Positions 11,513 to 22,581 of a DNA stretch of 64,000 bases are shown one piece after another. Origin of the DNA: Trichobilharzia szidati (taxonomy: Eukaryota > Platyhelminthes > Trematoda > Strigeidida > Schistosomatidae); contig OX235279.1 in NCBI GenBank assembly GCA_944472155.2, positions 120,396,110-120,460,109 of the forward strand. Direction: 5' to 3'. The notes beneath the pieces were generated by a model. That model was given only the letters and a program-made list of their open reading frames with translations. It did not search any database and was not told the DNA's origin. Numbering within the stretch: position 1 is the stretch's first letter; the number at the start of each line of letters is the position of its first letter. The position numbers were made by a program, and so were the translations under genes.

Positions 11513-12582
11513 AAAAGACATTAACAGCGAAGAAAAATTTTTTTCGACGATTCATTTTTCAAAAGCTGAACAGTCGTAATTATATTTAACAAAGTCATTA
11601 GACCAATCAGAAACTGAACAAAATTTATCCTCGAAAAATGTAATGTAAGGGATGACTAATTGGAAGTTAGAGAAGAGGCAGAAGTTGGCATAACGTAATA
11701 AGTGTGAAGTAATGACTAATCAATAAACTCGTGTAGACGCTAAGAAATGTTTTACAACTGTTTACCCACACACACATACACACTGTTTAAAGTGTTTAAC
11801 AAAGGTAGACCAATATTTGTAAGTCCGAGGTCAAATTTTGATCACAGCTCATAAGATTTTGTCTATTATACTTGTTGAATGACTCATGTTTGGACAAAGT
11901 TTTTAAAACAGATGATGTTCCTTTTATATATAAACCTCTGTTATGTTAATTTCGATTAGTTCCCTGAAGAAGTTCGGACCAGATTGCCAAACGAAACGTT
12001 GGAATTACTCGCTGAGATTTTACAAATATAATTTTTTACAAATGTCTACTTCTCACTCAGCACCCAAATATTTTAGAACTATTCTGTCAAATCTTGACGA
12101 CAGTTCATTTGAAACTCGTGTAGAATTGGCAGGAACTAGTGGAAAGACGATAAAGTGTTTTTATATAAAATCTGTATGAAAACGCGATGTTATCAATAAA
12201 CACTAATAGAGTGGTAACAAAATGTGGATGATGGGAATAATAATAAAATAATAGCAGTAATAACAATAATAATAGTAAACTTACAGAATAAAAAGAAACA
12301 AAATTATAGTAAGAACTTTACTCTAGCCATGGTAGGGCGAGTGAATGTATGTAGTGCTTTTGAATGCAACGGTCCGGTTTCAGATCCTGAAAGGCTAATG
12401 CTTCAGCTATGTACAGATGGCGGACGCGAAGTCCCTTTGTACAATATTGAGGGACTCTGTGTAGCAATGTGAAGCATTAATGCGGAGGTGCTTGATGTCC
12501 GGACATGACAAGGTGTTCGAGGATAGAGCTGCTGCTATTCTTCTTTTCTCCTCTGGCTAACCAAGCTGGACAATAACTCCAT
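11513..12582. mobile_element. Insertion splitting the RT: dispersed repeat segment plus spacer
   Basis: Bases 11513-12165 are a near-identical reverse complement of about 24760-25375. The segment carries a hammerhead-like motif at 11957-12007. Bases 12176-12300 hold an (ATA)n-type microsatellite. The rest, to 12582, has no recognised gene. The segment is bounded on the left by the word GTCATATT, which recurs at 13585-13592 where the interrupted RT resumes. Confidence 0.55.
11957..12007 (+). ncRNA. Hammerhead-ribozyme-like motif (CTGAAGA core)
   Basis: In order, the 51 bases show: stem I 5' strand TAGTTCC; core CTGAAGA (consensus CUGANGA); one extra A; stem II GTTCGG with CCAAAC (one C-A mismatch); then GAAA, C, GTT; and stem I 3' strand GGAATTA, which pairs seven positions with TAGTTCC including one G-U. 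The ACGU between GAAA and the cleavage-triplet position would be a two-pair stem III, as in minimal hammerheads described from Penelope-like retroelements. The extra A and the mismatch may reduce or abolish activity. Confidence 0.45.
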
Positions 12583-13495
12583 TATGGATAAGATTTTATT
12601 TTGATAAATCACACAGTGTTGCACAGTAATATTAACTGATGACGTTTCGAGCATAAACTATTGCTCATAATCATATCAACTTGATATATTTACCTTGACG
12701 TTAGACTGGATTAACTGTCTGCTGGAGAGTGGCTGCTTTAAATGTCTTCTTCAGCTATTTAGAAAGACGATTTCTAATAATTTTTGCTGCGATGTAACCT
12801 TTCAATTCCAGGTTCTTGAAGCGAGTTTTCTTAGGGACAGTTGTAATTTTAGGCGACGGAGGTTTCTCTTTCATGTTTTTGTCTAAAAATCTTGGTGCAT
12901 ATCTGTTCTCTAGTAGGGTTTCACGTGCTAAATTTGATTCTTTTCCTATCATATCTTCCGAACAGATTTTTCTAGTCCTTGAACTTAGTGTACGTACCAG
13001 GTTTTGCATTCGCAACAGTTGGACGAAGCTCTGGAAGTTGACAAACTATCCCATCCATGTTAGCTTGCGATATATCGATCTTTGGATCGTAGAGTCTGGT
13101 AAGTAGTACGTTGAGGAATGGAAATGCCATGTTCGATTCACGTTCTAAGGTGAATTTTACTGATGGGTGTGCTGTGTTGAAGATTTTGAGGAGATACTCT
13201 AAATTAACTTTCTCATCACAAATTAAGAGCGTATCATCTACGTATCTCCTGTATAAGTGCAGTTGACTTATCAAAGGATGGAGGATATTTTAGAAACTCG
13301 CTATGAAGCAGTCAGCTAGGAGTGGACCGAGAGGAGACCCAACACCTACACCATTGAATTTGAATTGGATATTAGACGTACATATAAGAAGTAGTTCCTT
13401 CAGGTAGTTGATGGAAAGGAAGACTTTTAGGTTGTTGGTTTCGATGTAGTCACAAATGAAGCCTATTGTTTCGGTTAGCGGATGCTCGTGAATAG
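12583..13495 (-). mobile_element. Penelope-like element fragment with RT core (YVDD) and terminal hammerhead-like motif
   Basis: On the minus strand, from about 13490, the frame reads HEHPLTETIGFICDYIET, an FKFNGVGVGSPLGPLLAD motif (the PLE RT region with the GSPLGP signature) and one stop. It continues through LYRRYVDDTLLIC with the catalytic YVDD, HPSVKFTLERESNMAFPFLN, and after a frameshift LVRTLSSRTRKICSEDM and NRYAPRFLDKN. The element then breaks off into its terminal sequence, with a hammerhead-like motif at 12634-12679 and the end word CATTATGGATAAG at about 12580. The GIY-YIG domain is missing. It sits inside the split CR1/Jockey-like RT. Confidence 0.8.
12634..12679 (-). ncRNA. Hammerhead-like motif of PLE terminal repeat (non-canonical core)
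   Basis: On the minus strand the order is GTTGAT, ATGATTAT, hairpin GAGCA/TGCTC, GAAACGTC, ATCAGT. GTTGAT pairs with ATCAGT over six positions with two wobbles, and GAAACGTC has the expected two-pair stem III and GUC triplet. The expected CUGANGA is instead AUGAUUA, so two invariant core bases differ. The layout is conserved in at least six copies in this window (also 20366-20412, 23229-23274 and once per tandem unit). Confidence 0.35.
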
Positions 13496-13582
13496 AGAGT
13501 TGATATCTAGTGAAATCATTTATCTTTTAAATACGTTATCTTTGACTGAGTCGATGAAATTAAATGTATTACTATGGCTATA

Positions 13583-14930
13583 CGTCATATTTTTTGACCT
13601 AAAGGCGGCATTCGATGCTATCGACTGGGAGTTACTGTGGCAACATTTGGTTGTGAAAGGAATGCCGCGAAAATACATTCCACTGATCAACGCACTCACT
13701 GAACTCAGATGAGAGCCTACAGAGAGATGTCATCTGAAGTGGTGACAACCAGTTTTGTCCGTCAGGGATGCCCATTATCCCCATTCCTATTCAATTCATC
13801 ACACATGTACTAATGGACTTAACCCTAACTCACTTCAGCGACTCAGACATCGACTTGTTACCAGAGAATAATCTCGTCGACTTAAAATATACGGATGATA
13901 AAGTCCTGCTCTTAGGTCAAGACACTGATAAAATGCAGTCTTCTGAACACCTTGAGAAAAAATCTCCGAATGTTTCGCATGCGATTCACTCCCTTTTGCA
14001 AACGTAAGATGATGCTTCAGAATTGGATTACATTGACTCCTAGCTAAGAGATAGGGAGTGTGAGCTGGTGACTGAGCTTGTTGAGCACTTCTCTTATTTG
14101 CGGAGTTGTATCAGCCAGTGCCAGCGAGTAGATCGCTGTCAAATTCTCAGCAGGGATTCAGAAGGCTCCTTTGGCACATGTCAACCTACGCTATCTCTGG
14201 CTTAGTAGACGTGATATCTGACTGGCTAACGATCAAAGGACGCGTGTACTGCTCAACAGTTCGCCCTATCCTCCGTTGTGGCTGTAAGTGAGACATGGCC
14301 ATTAAGAGAGGAAGATAGGAAAAGGTTAGCTGTTTTTGATCATAGGTGCCTCCGTTCTATCTCCCATGTTAGGTGATATAATAAGGTGAGCAATATCGAG
14401 CTTAGGCATCGGTTGAGTGTTACGTAAGGATGGGAAATCAATCGATCAGGTTGTGAAGCAGCTACATCAATTGAGATGGTTAGGACATGTGTTAGGCATG
14501 CCTAGCCATCATCTATCGCCTTCCTCGATCGATGGGCGATGTTAGCTGATATACGATGGATCAAGTTGGAAAAGAGATAGTGGTAGTCAAACCAACACGT
14601 GGTTTCATCATTCAATGAAATCCATAACAGTTAGTTTAAGCTAGCTACGTAGGGAGGTGTAGACTGCCTGACTGGTCGGGGTCATCCGGATGATAAAAAC
14701 GAATGGCTGGAGGCAATTGGTGATATGGCTCAAAATCGTTCTCAAAGGCGCAGATGCATTCAGTATTTATGATTTGCCAATAAAACTCCAATGTTCTTCC
14801 ATATCACTATTCTTTTTCCCTCACACTTCTGTTTGTTAACTGTCTTCACTCTCTTTTCTTGCTTTGTGTGCTACATGGAGTGTGGTAACTTGAACTGATG
14901 TACATCCGTGCAAAGTTCTATGTTGAAACC
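13583..14930 (+). mobile_element. CR1/Jockey-like non-LTR retrotransposon, second half of RT and 3' end
   Basis: This continues the element broken at 11512. The plus strand reads FDLKAAFDAIDWELLWQHLV, KGMPRKYIPLI, VRQGCPLSPFLFN and the active-site box YTDD (intact relatives have YADD, as in the copy at 16565-17995). A thumb and connection region follows with several frame breaks, then RGCTI-like and RLRWLGH-like C-terminal words near 14460. A 3' untranslated tail runs to about 14930 and is shared with the minus-strand copy near 16565-16770. Frameshifts make it inactive. Confidence 0.7.
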
Positions 14931-15177
14931 AGTCAGTCAGACTACATGGAGCTTTTTTAAAACATTTAACGATGAATAGAGAGTAGCCTGAAGTAAACGC
15001 TGAAGAAAATAAAACAGATATTATAGGCAACTACAAAAGATACTATTGCTCACATCACATCACCTTGGAGCAAAGTAAAGTCAAACAAAACAGTGGAAAA
15101 CCGTTAACAAGAGGAGAAGAAATACAGGGAACGAAATAAAACGACTCTCAAAACATAACATAAAACATTTGTCAAAA

Positions 15178-15410
15178 AAATTAAATTTGTAAAATCTCAG
15201 CGAGATTGAAATGTGTAATTCCAACGTTTCGTTCGGCAATCTGGTCCGAACTTCTTCACGGAAATTAATCAAAATTAACATAACACAGGTTTCCCTGAAG
15301 AAGTTCGGACCAGATTGCCAAACGAAACGTTGGAATTACTCGCTGAGATTTTACAAATATAATTTTTACAAATGTCTACTTCTCACTCGGCACCCAAATA
15401 TTTTAGAACT
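15178..15410. repeat. Inverted repeat carrying two hammerhead-like motifs head to head
   Basis: The left arm (about 15178-15270) is close to the reverse complement of the right arm (about 15293-15375). Each arm holds the CTGAAGA-type hammerhead-like motif (minus at about 15217-15265, plus at about 15288-15338). In the minus copy the stem II partner reads CCGAAC and pairs perfectly with GTTCGG, restoring the pair that is C-A elsewhere. Its core begins G rather than C. Stem I is weak (about four pairs) in both. Confidence 0.55.
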
Positions 15411-15775
15411 ATTCTGTCAAATCTTGAGGACAGTTCATTTGAATTAACATAAAACACGTATTTAACAAGAAGTGTAGCCATGTCTACCGATTGATTCTAC
15501 ATTTAAAAGAGTGAAACTGTTTATTTGCAGTAAATTATCCTAATAAGCGGCTAAGAGTACGGTTGTCTCAACCTAATGCATAAGAGTAACCCGTTCGGTT
15601 TGTGCATTCAATAGCCGATCCGAAGGTGAAAAAAAGAAGGTTGAGCGAGGGGTCAACAACCCTCTCTCGGAAAATCAAACCAATAGCTAGAGAAACTTTA
15701 AAGTACACCAAAAATACCCTTATCATCCACTAAAGTGGGAGAGAAGAACTGACGCAGGATGATAAGGGAATTCAA
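15375..15775 (+). repeat. Dispersed repeat segment, also present reversed at 24436-24860
   Basis: Near-identical to the reverse complement of about 24436-24860, ending with the word GGGAATTCAA in both. It directly precedes the RTE endonuclease remnant and could be its 5' untranslated region or a separate element. No coding potential seen. Confidence 0.6.
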
Positions 15776-15789
15776 GAAGCCAGTCAGTT

Positions 15790-16493
15790 GATATTTCCTC
15801 TTTTGATGAAGGTGAGAATAATTCTGTGGACTTCGAATGTCTACACAACGTTTGAAGATGAGAAGGCTACTCAGATTGCCAGAGTCATGATAAGATGCGG
15901 TACAGAAATATTCAGAATTTGACAGCAGACGGAATGGAAGTGGACTATCTTAACTGTCAACAGTAGAGTCAGTAATCTACCCCGGATACCCACACGACAA
16001 CCACGGTCACACCAACAGTATAGAAGCCTCTCATACATTGGGAACCAATTTCCTCCAGAATAAAGCTAGGAAGATTCACCTCAAAAAGGAAAGTAACAAT
16101 TATTCTGCAAACAACATAGATCAACGAAAGGAGAAAACAATAGAGACAGCTGGAAATAGTTATAGACAAGACATCGGAACTCTAATGGGAGATAAGAATG
16201 CAAACCGATCTGGGAGCAGATAACACAAAAGAAAAGTCAACATATGTAGAGGCGAGCTCGGTGAAATGAATGAGAACGGAGAAGTCTTTGCACACCTCTA
16301 CACATTCAATGACTCGGTGGTTAGGGGCAGTGTGCACACGCACAATGATATACACAAGGCGACGAGGGTTTCACTACATGGACACACCAAAATTAAGATA
16401 GAATTCATCTCAATCTCAAGAGAGTGGAGACACTGCCTACTGGACGCAAAATCGAGAAGAGAAGCAGATGTTGTCTCAGATCACTAACTCTGC
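15790..16493 (+). mobile_element. RTE-type retrotransposon, apurinic-endonuclease domain remnant
   Basis: The plus strand encodes an opening like VRIILWTSNVYTTFEDEK with ATQIARVM, corresponding to the TWNVRT...Q.A.E start of RTE endonucleases. A GDKNAN word follows in place of the usual GDFNAK. Then come GEMNENGEVFAHLYTFND, a HKATRVSLHGHTK segment and READVVSDH, matching the N.NG.RF...F...I...H..TW.S and D..SDH motifs of the family. Key residues such as the Phe of GDFN have changed and stops are present, so it is dead. No RT follows directly; related RT pieces are at 18190-20215. Confidence 0.7.
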
Positions 16494-16564
16494 ATGGATC
16501 CTTCAAGATCAAGTTGAAAGCCTTCGAAATAAGATGCAGATAGACAACAATTCAGGTTCAACAT

Positions 16565-17995
16565 ACAGAAACGGACAGTTTGTCTATCCGTCTGTATTCG
16601 ACATAGAACTTTGCACCGATGTGCAACAGTTCAAGTCGCCACACTCCATGTAGCACACAAAACAAGAGAAGAAAGTAGAAGAAATGCAAAATAGAGACAG
16701 TAAACAAAGGTGAGAGACAAAGAAATAGTAATAACGAAGAACAATATAGTTTCATTGGAAATTACAAGTCACAAGGAGTGGATGCATCTGCGCCATTGAG
16801 AACGATTTTGAGCCATATCACCAATTGCCTCCAGCCATTCGTTTTTATCATCCGGATGACCCCAACCAGTCAGGCAGTCTACACCTTCCTACGTGGCTAG
16901 CTTAAACTAACTGTTGTAGATTTCATTGACTGGTGCCATGTTTTGGTTTGACCACCGCTAGCTCTTTTCCAGCCTGACCCTATGTCGGCTAACATTGCCT
17001 GTCGAGGAAGGCGATGACTAGGCATAAGTAACACACGTCTTAACCATCTCAGTCGATGTAATTCCACAGCCTCGTCGATTGATTTCCCCTCCTTACCTAG
17101 CACTCGACCGATGCCTAAGTTCAATATTGCTCACCTTATTATACCACTTCACACGGAAGATAGAACCGAGTCACCTATGATCAAAGACAGCTAGCCAGAC
17201 TTTTCATGTCTTCCACTCTCAAAATAGCCAGGTCTCACAGCCATAAAGGAGGACGGAGCGGACTGCTGAGTAGTACACCCGCCCTTTGGTCGATAGCTAG
17301 CCGGATATCACGTGTACGCCAGAGACGGCGTAAACTGGAATATGCGAAACTAGCCCTCTGTTTCCGTGCTGAGATTTCGTCAGCGATCAACCCATTAACG
17401 GTCAACGTGCTCTACCGCTTCACTCCCTATTTCTAAACTAGGAGTCAGTGTAGTCCAGTCCTGTAACATCATCTTACATTTGGCGGAAGCGAATCGCATG
17501 CGAAACACTCGTAGATTGCAGCTCAAGGTGTTCAGAAGACTCTGCATTTTGTCAGCATCCTCACCTAGGAGGATTATATCGTCTGCATATTCTAAGTTAA
17601 CGAGATTATTCCCTGGTAGCAAGTCAATCCCTGAGTCTCTGAAGTGAGTTAAGGTTAAGTCCATTAGTACATCTATGATGAAATTGAATAGGAATGGGGA
17701 TAGTGAGCATCCCTGACGGACACCACTAGTCGTCACCACTTCAGATGACAACTCGCCATAAGCCCTCACCTGGCTGCGTGAGTTCGAGTAGAGTGCCTTG
17801 ATCAGTGCAATGTATTTTCTTGGCATTCCCTTTACAGTCAAGCATCGCCAGAGTGCCTCTCGGTCGACAGAATCGAATGCCGCCTTTAGGTCAAGAAATA
17901 TAAGGATTGTTGGACGCCGGTAACAATGCCTATGTTCTAGAATCTGTCGAAGGGTGAAGATATGATCAATACACCTTCTTCCTGGTCTAACAAAC
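16565..17995 (-). mobile_element. CR1/Jockey-like non-LTR retrotransposon, RT with intact YADD core
   Basis: Read on the minus strand from about 17990. It gives RPGRRCIDHIFTLRQILEHR, then IFLDLKAAFDSVDREALW, then an uninterrupted 148-codon stretch (17841-17395). That stretch holds KGMPRKYIALIKALYSNS, VRQGCSLSPFLFNFIIDVLM, NLVNLEYADDIILLGEDA with the catalytic YADD, and FASAKCKMMLQDW. Stops follow, then a C-terminal segment at 17124-16897 (LHRLRWLRRVLLMPSHRLPR, GGQTKTWHQSMK). The 3' untranslated tail reaches about 16565. It is the best-preserved copy of this family here, but still broken. Confidence 0.8.
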
Positions 17996-18189
17996 GGAAA
18001 TTGAAGACCAAAGAGGATACCATCACATTAGTAATCAAGAGGAAGCCAGACGCATTAAGTAACATCGCTGTGGAAACCTGTGATGACGAACACTGAAACT
18101 GCCTGAAAGTAATTTCAAAAAGAAAATGCATAGTGAGAAAGAAGAAGAGAGAAGATAAGGAACGGCCATAAAGTTACTGAAAGGCAGCT

Positions 18190-18385
18190 GGAAAGGCATA
18201 GCCATTATACGGAAATAACCCACCTCCCAGAAGCACTGAGAAGGACCACATTATCAAAATGTCAAAGAATAGAGAATTAAACCTATGCAAGAAATGGCGC
18301 AGAATCATGCTGCAATCCACTCGGAGCAAAATATTAAGCCCCATTGTCCTGTCTAACCAGTCGTCATAGGAAGGAAGGTGAGGCA
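18190..18385 (+). mobile_element. RTE RT fragment
   Basis: Bases about 18285-18345 read LCKKWRRIMLQSTRSKILSP, matching the ENWRGI.LLS...KI.S motif of RTE reverse transcriptases. It is a second partial copy immediately upstream of the longer one. Stops abound. Confidence 0.5.
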
Positions 18386-18479
18386 AGATAAGGAATGGCT
18401 CTCTATATACACATGGAAGTTAATAATGGACAGACAGAGCGTGAAGCAGAAGGTGAATCAGTACGGAGACTAACCAAAA

Positions 18480-20215
18480 GAGGTTAGTTCAACGTACTAT
18501 GTACCGAACAAAGGAGTGAAGAAGCACGACAGAAGAGACAAATGACAATTTCGAGACAAACACGTAACTCAAGTAGAACAAGTTGTAGATAAGAGGGACC
18601 TGAGAACATTTTACAAGATAACCAGGTTGGAATCTAAGAAGAGATCGACGCAGATGAAACCAGTGCAAGTTACCGAAGCGGACGAATTACCAATGAGAAG
18701 AAGCAGAGGAAACTCACGGGTGATCACTTTAAAGGACTCTGGAATCGACTGCTACCAACAGTCACAGAACTGCCAGTGAATATCAATCCTCCTGCAAAAG
18801 CAGAAGTGATGAACGCCATAAAGCATAGGACCAAAGCAATTCCACCTGAGAGGCAAAAGAAAGGGACCCACAAACCGCGGAAGATATGTTCACGCCGCCA
18901 TTACAGGATGTTTTTGAAAGAAGGAAAAGTTCCTACCGATTGTGAGAAGGGCTATCTTGTCAAACTGCTAAAGAGGGGATATTAGGCATTTTGAAGAAAT
19001 GGCGCGGAATCACGATCCTGTCCACGCCAAACAAAATATTAAGCCATATGATCCTGGAGGGAACAAAACATGTCCTAGTTGGAACAAGAGGGATTCAGGA
19101 AAATCGAATTATGTATGGATCGAATTGCAGCGCTACATAGACCATAGAATAGCAGTCGACCCTCCACCCCAATGACTATAAAAAGGTTTTCGATAGCTTG
19201 GATCGCGAAGAAATTTGGAAACTGCTTTAACAATACGGAGTGCCACAAACAATTTATCACTCCCATTCAACAGTTGTGTGGTGATGTCACTTGCCCAGTG
19301 ATTCACAACGGAAAACTCAGTGAGGCGTTTAAAGTGAAGGCATGGGTTAAAACAAGGTTACCTGCTATCACCGATGATATCCCTGATACTACTATCAGGG
19401 CTGGATCACGCAACATACAGTGGGGATCGAGAAGACGGGAATGCATTGGAATGAAACAAAACTTCAGGTCTGAATTACGCATTAGATTCATGTATCATGT
19501 CGCACAGACTCGAAGATCTACAGGCCAAAACTAAAAAGCTGTCAGAAGGGACAGTGAAAACAGGTCATTCAATTAGTACTGAGAAAACAGAGGTGATGAA
19601 AAGATCTAGCCAACAACAACAACAATCGCTATAAACGGAAGGAATTTGAAATAAGTCAACTCTTTCCCTTACCTAGACAGCACTGTTTCATCTACTGCAG
19701 GCATGGATGAGGTTGTAAAAGACGGGATCAGAAAAGCAAGATGGACTTTCACTAATCCGAAATACTTGTGGAAATCTGCAGCCTTTAGAATAAGGAACAA
19801 GATTCCAGCTAAGTCAGTTCTTCCATACGCTTCAGAGACTTGGCACGTGCATCGCCGAAAGCATTTCTAACAGCTAACTACAGACATTCATCAATAACTG
19901 CTTTCGCTTGATACTGAAGACCAAATGGCCAGAAAGGATAAGCAACAAGGAACTTAGGTAACCAAGCAACGAAGAACCTACTGTCCAATAAATATTCGGG
20001 AGGAGATGGAGATAGAATGGGCACACGCTAAGGAAACTGTTGGTTAGCAACAGCCGCCAAGCCTTAGAGTGGAACCTGATTGGGAAACGAGTTGGGTGTC
20101 CGAGAGCGACACTGGAGGAAATCGTGTGAATAGGAAATGAGAACAAATAAACGATCATGAACACGAACAGCAGGAACAGGATAAAATGGAGATGCGATGC
20201 TGAAGCTCAATAATT
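18480..20215 (+). mobile_element. RTE-type retrotransposon, RT and C-terminus (degenerate)
   Basis: In changing plus-strand frames the sequence gives RDLRTFYKITRLES, PVNINPPAKAEVMNAIKH, GKVPTDCEKGYLVKLLKRG, KKWRGITILSTPNKILS and a DYKKVFDSLDREEIWKLL-like segment. It continues with QQLCGDVTCPVIHNGKLSEA, a SLDSCIMSHRLEDLQAK word where family members have the FADD box, ISTEKTEVMK, GKARWTFTN and PYASETWHVH. The C-terminal RWRWIGHTLRK-like tail follows. The order follows RTE RTs throughout. Many frameshifts and loss of the catalytic box make it a relic. Confidence 0.75.
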
Positions 20216-20316
20216 CACTCGGAACCTAAGGGAATAATATCAATATAATATCAAGGAGACTATCTGATTAAGCACCTCTGACAAACTACATTGTAAAACT
20301 AAGTCAGTACTCTATC

Positions 20317-20460
20317 ATGGATAAGATTTTATTTTGATAAATCACACAGTGTTATACAGTAATATTAACTGATGACGTTTCGAGCACAAACTATAGCTCA
20401 TAATCATATCAAGTCAACCTGATATGATATCAATAAATATATAAATAAAATCTTATCCAT
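20317..20460. repeat. Palindromic PLE-end element with hammerhead-like centre
   Basis: The outer arms pair: ATGGATAAGATTTTATTT at the left and AAATAAAATCTTATCCAT at the right, about 20 bp. The centre (20366-20412) holds the minus-strand hammerhead-like motif with stem II GAGC/GCTC and GAAACGTC. The flank ATACTCTACCACAGTGCC to the right recurs after the palindrome at 23353. It resembles two PLE terminal repeats in opposite orientation with no coding part between. Confidence 0.55.
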
Positions 20461-20469
20461 AATGGAGAT

Positions 20470-22250
20470 ATACTCTACCACAGTGCCCTAGTTTAATACT
20501 TATATCAATAAGTCAGTACTCAATGTGTTTTATTAGTTTTGATGTGTCATTTGTCACTGTAATTTTACCACACAAGTGGTAACATAAACCGAAAACCAGT
20601 ACTTCCAGTTAGCAAAGGATAAGGTAAGGAACTGGAACAGTTAGGGGATAGACTTTATTCCATATTTATTTATTTTTTGTACAGTGAAATAATACTGTTT
20701 CACTATGTGATATGTCCAAAAAAAATTATTATGGACATACACACCGCAACAGTGCCCAAGTTTAATACATATATTAATAGATTTAGTTATCGGCACTAAT
20801 ATGCTGAGTTCTTAGTAATAATCTGAATTACTGTAACAATAGAGGACTCATAAATCAGTCACACATTTTTTATAGTGATGAAACTGATCACACTGTTGAG
20901 AATAACCAAATCTAAAGCCAAGAGTTCACTAAGTGAAAAACCAAGAGAAGAAAATGTTCTCCTAGTGCAACCACTATTCAATGCCACTACGAAAGAACAG
21001 TCTGGAAAACAAGTGGCACTTAAATCTAACCTAGTGGCTGAACGGTGACACTGGTTGAGAGACCCAATGTCTGACTCCACATTACTCAGAAATACGGATG
21101 GTCAAGACTGTTAAGTTACAAATTACGACGAAACAGCCTCCCGGCACTCTTTGGTCTTTACTGCTGCTCCAGTTGATATTAATCAGGTGATGAAAACTAC
21201 TTTGGAGTCAACCGATTTCCAAAATTCATCCTATCGGATTACTGCAGTGAATACATACAGTGAAGTAACTTTAAAAGAGTCCTGGAAAAAATCATACACA
21301 ACACGTAACGACCAGCTGCTAACAGCGAATTCATTCAGCTCGGTATTCAAACTGAAAATACTTAAAGTAAGCCGAGGGTTGCAATCATTTGGTAACAATT
21401 TGAGAAAGGGTGAGGGAATACAAATCCAGCCTTTCCTACTGGACAAAACAGCAACCTAGGGCGACTTTCTAGTACTAAAAAGACCACGATAAAACAGGTT
21501 GAATCACGGAATTTAATTTAATGTTTAAGATTGTATGGAGGCGAAGATATTTTGAGACTTAAAAGGAAGATGTTCAAGGTATGCTTTTTGAAATAATCTT
21601 ACGCACTGTGTCTGAATATAGGTGTGACAAAAGTCTGAAACTGTCATTTGAACTCAGTTGCGCAAAACAGACTTCTCATGTGGGGCAGGCTATGAGCCAC
21701 ACTGATTGTGTGATGGCTGATGATACCCAGCTTCCAGGCTGAATTACGTGGAGTGGCATTTATACTTGGAACCTATTGGCTATAAGTCCAATGCTTTAGC
21801 CAATAGACTAAGTCTCCTTTTAAAGGTGATAAACATCGTAGTTTCTACAGCCACCTACTTCAACTGCCAGCTGTGTCGGTAGTTTCGTAAGAAACTAACA
21901 GCAAACGAAAACTGACCTGAGTAACTGACAGATTATCACATTGAGCTATTTTTCGAAGGGCAGTGAAAGTGTGCTCATTCAAACCTCTGTAAGGCAAGTT
22001 GAATATCTTCAACAGACGTAAAGAGTCTTTAATATTAACCGCAAGTCCAAGATAACTGAGCAGTGTTTCAAGATTGACACATTCCTAGATATTTTATAGA
22101 TCAGTAGTACACGCAACTTACCTTGTATCTTACATTGAAATCTATCTTGCATTGATGACAATAATAAAAGTTAGATTCAGTAGTTGAAAGATATGCGAAT
22201 GAAAGATGTGGTACTTTGAAATCAGCCAACATTTCAACGACTAAATACTA
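20470..22250. other. Region without a recognised gene
   Basis: Contains a PLE-end echo at about 20725-20785 and ORFs at 20859-21080 (minus) and 21151-21459 (plus) without recognisable motif or splice context. It probably lies in the large intron of the minus-strand host gene. Confidence 0.35.
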
Positions 22251-22283
22251 CTCGTTTCGTTAGCAAATATTAAGTTGATTTAC

Positions 22284-22541
22284 CTCAAACCAATCCAATT
22301 TATTTGACTGAACAATGTATTGAGGATAAAATAGCTTGAGCTTTAATGTAATGTTCTCAACAAACTCCACTAACAAACGACGTGCAATCAAAACCCGATC
22401 TACTAGGTTGTTGGACACAAGATATTCTTCAATTTTAAGACAAAATTCGTACTCATCATCGCTTACAAGAGACCGATCTCGGTAAAGACGATAACGACAA
22501 ATTCTGAACCAGAAAACCAAATGATCTTCTTTCATAGGATT
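22284..22541 (-). CDS. Second exon of an unrecognised minus-strand host gene
   Basis: A 258-base (86-codon) exon, phase 0 at both ends. The acceptor is TTAACTACAG and the donor GTAAAT after the codon GAG. It encodes NPMKEDHLVFWFRICRYRLY, then an acidic/hydrophobic helical run with DDEYEFCLKIEEYL, LIARRLLVEFVENI and KLFYPQYIVQSNKLDW. The alternating charged and hydrophobic pattern suggests an alpha-helical protein. It joins in frame to the preceding exon across a 40-base intron at 22581-22542, a size common for the short 5' introns of trematode genes. No family recognised. Confidence 0.65.
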
Positions 22542-22581
22542 CTGTAGTTAACGAAATAGAAGGCATACAAATTTAACAAAC

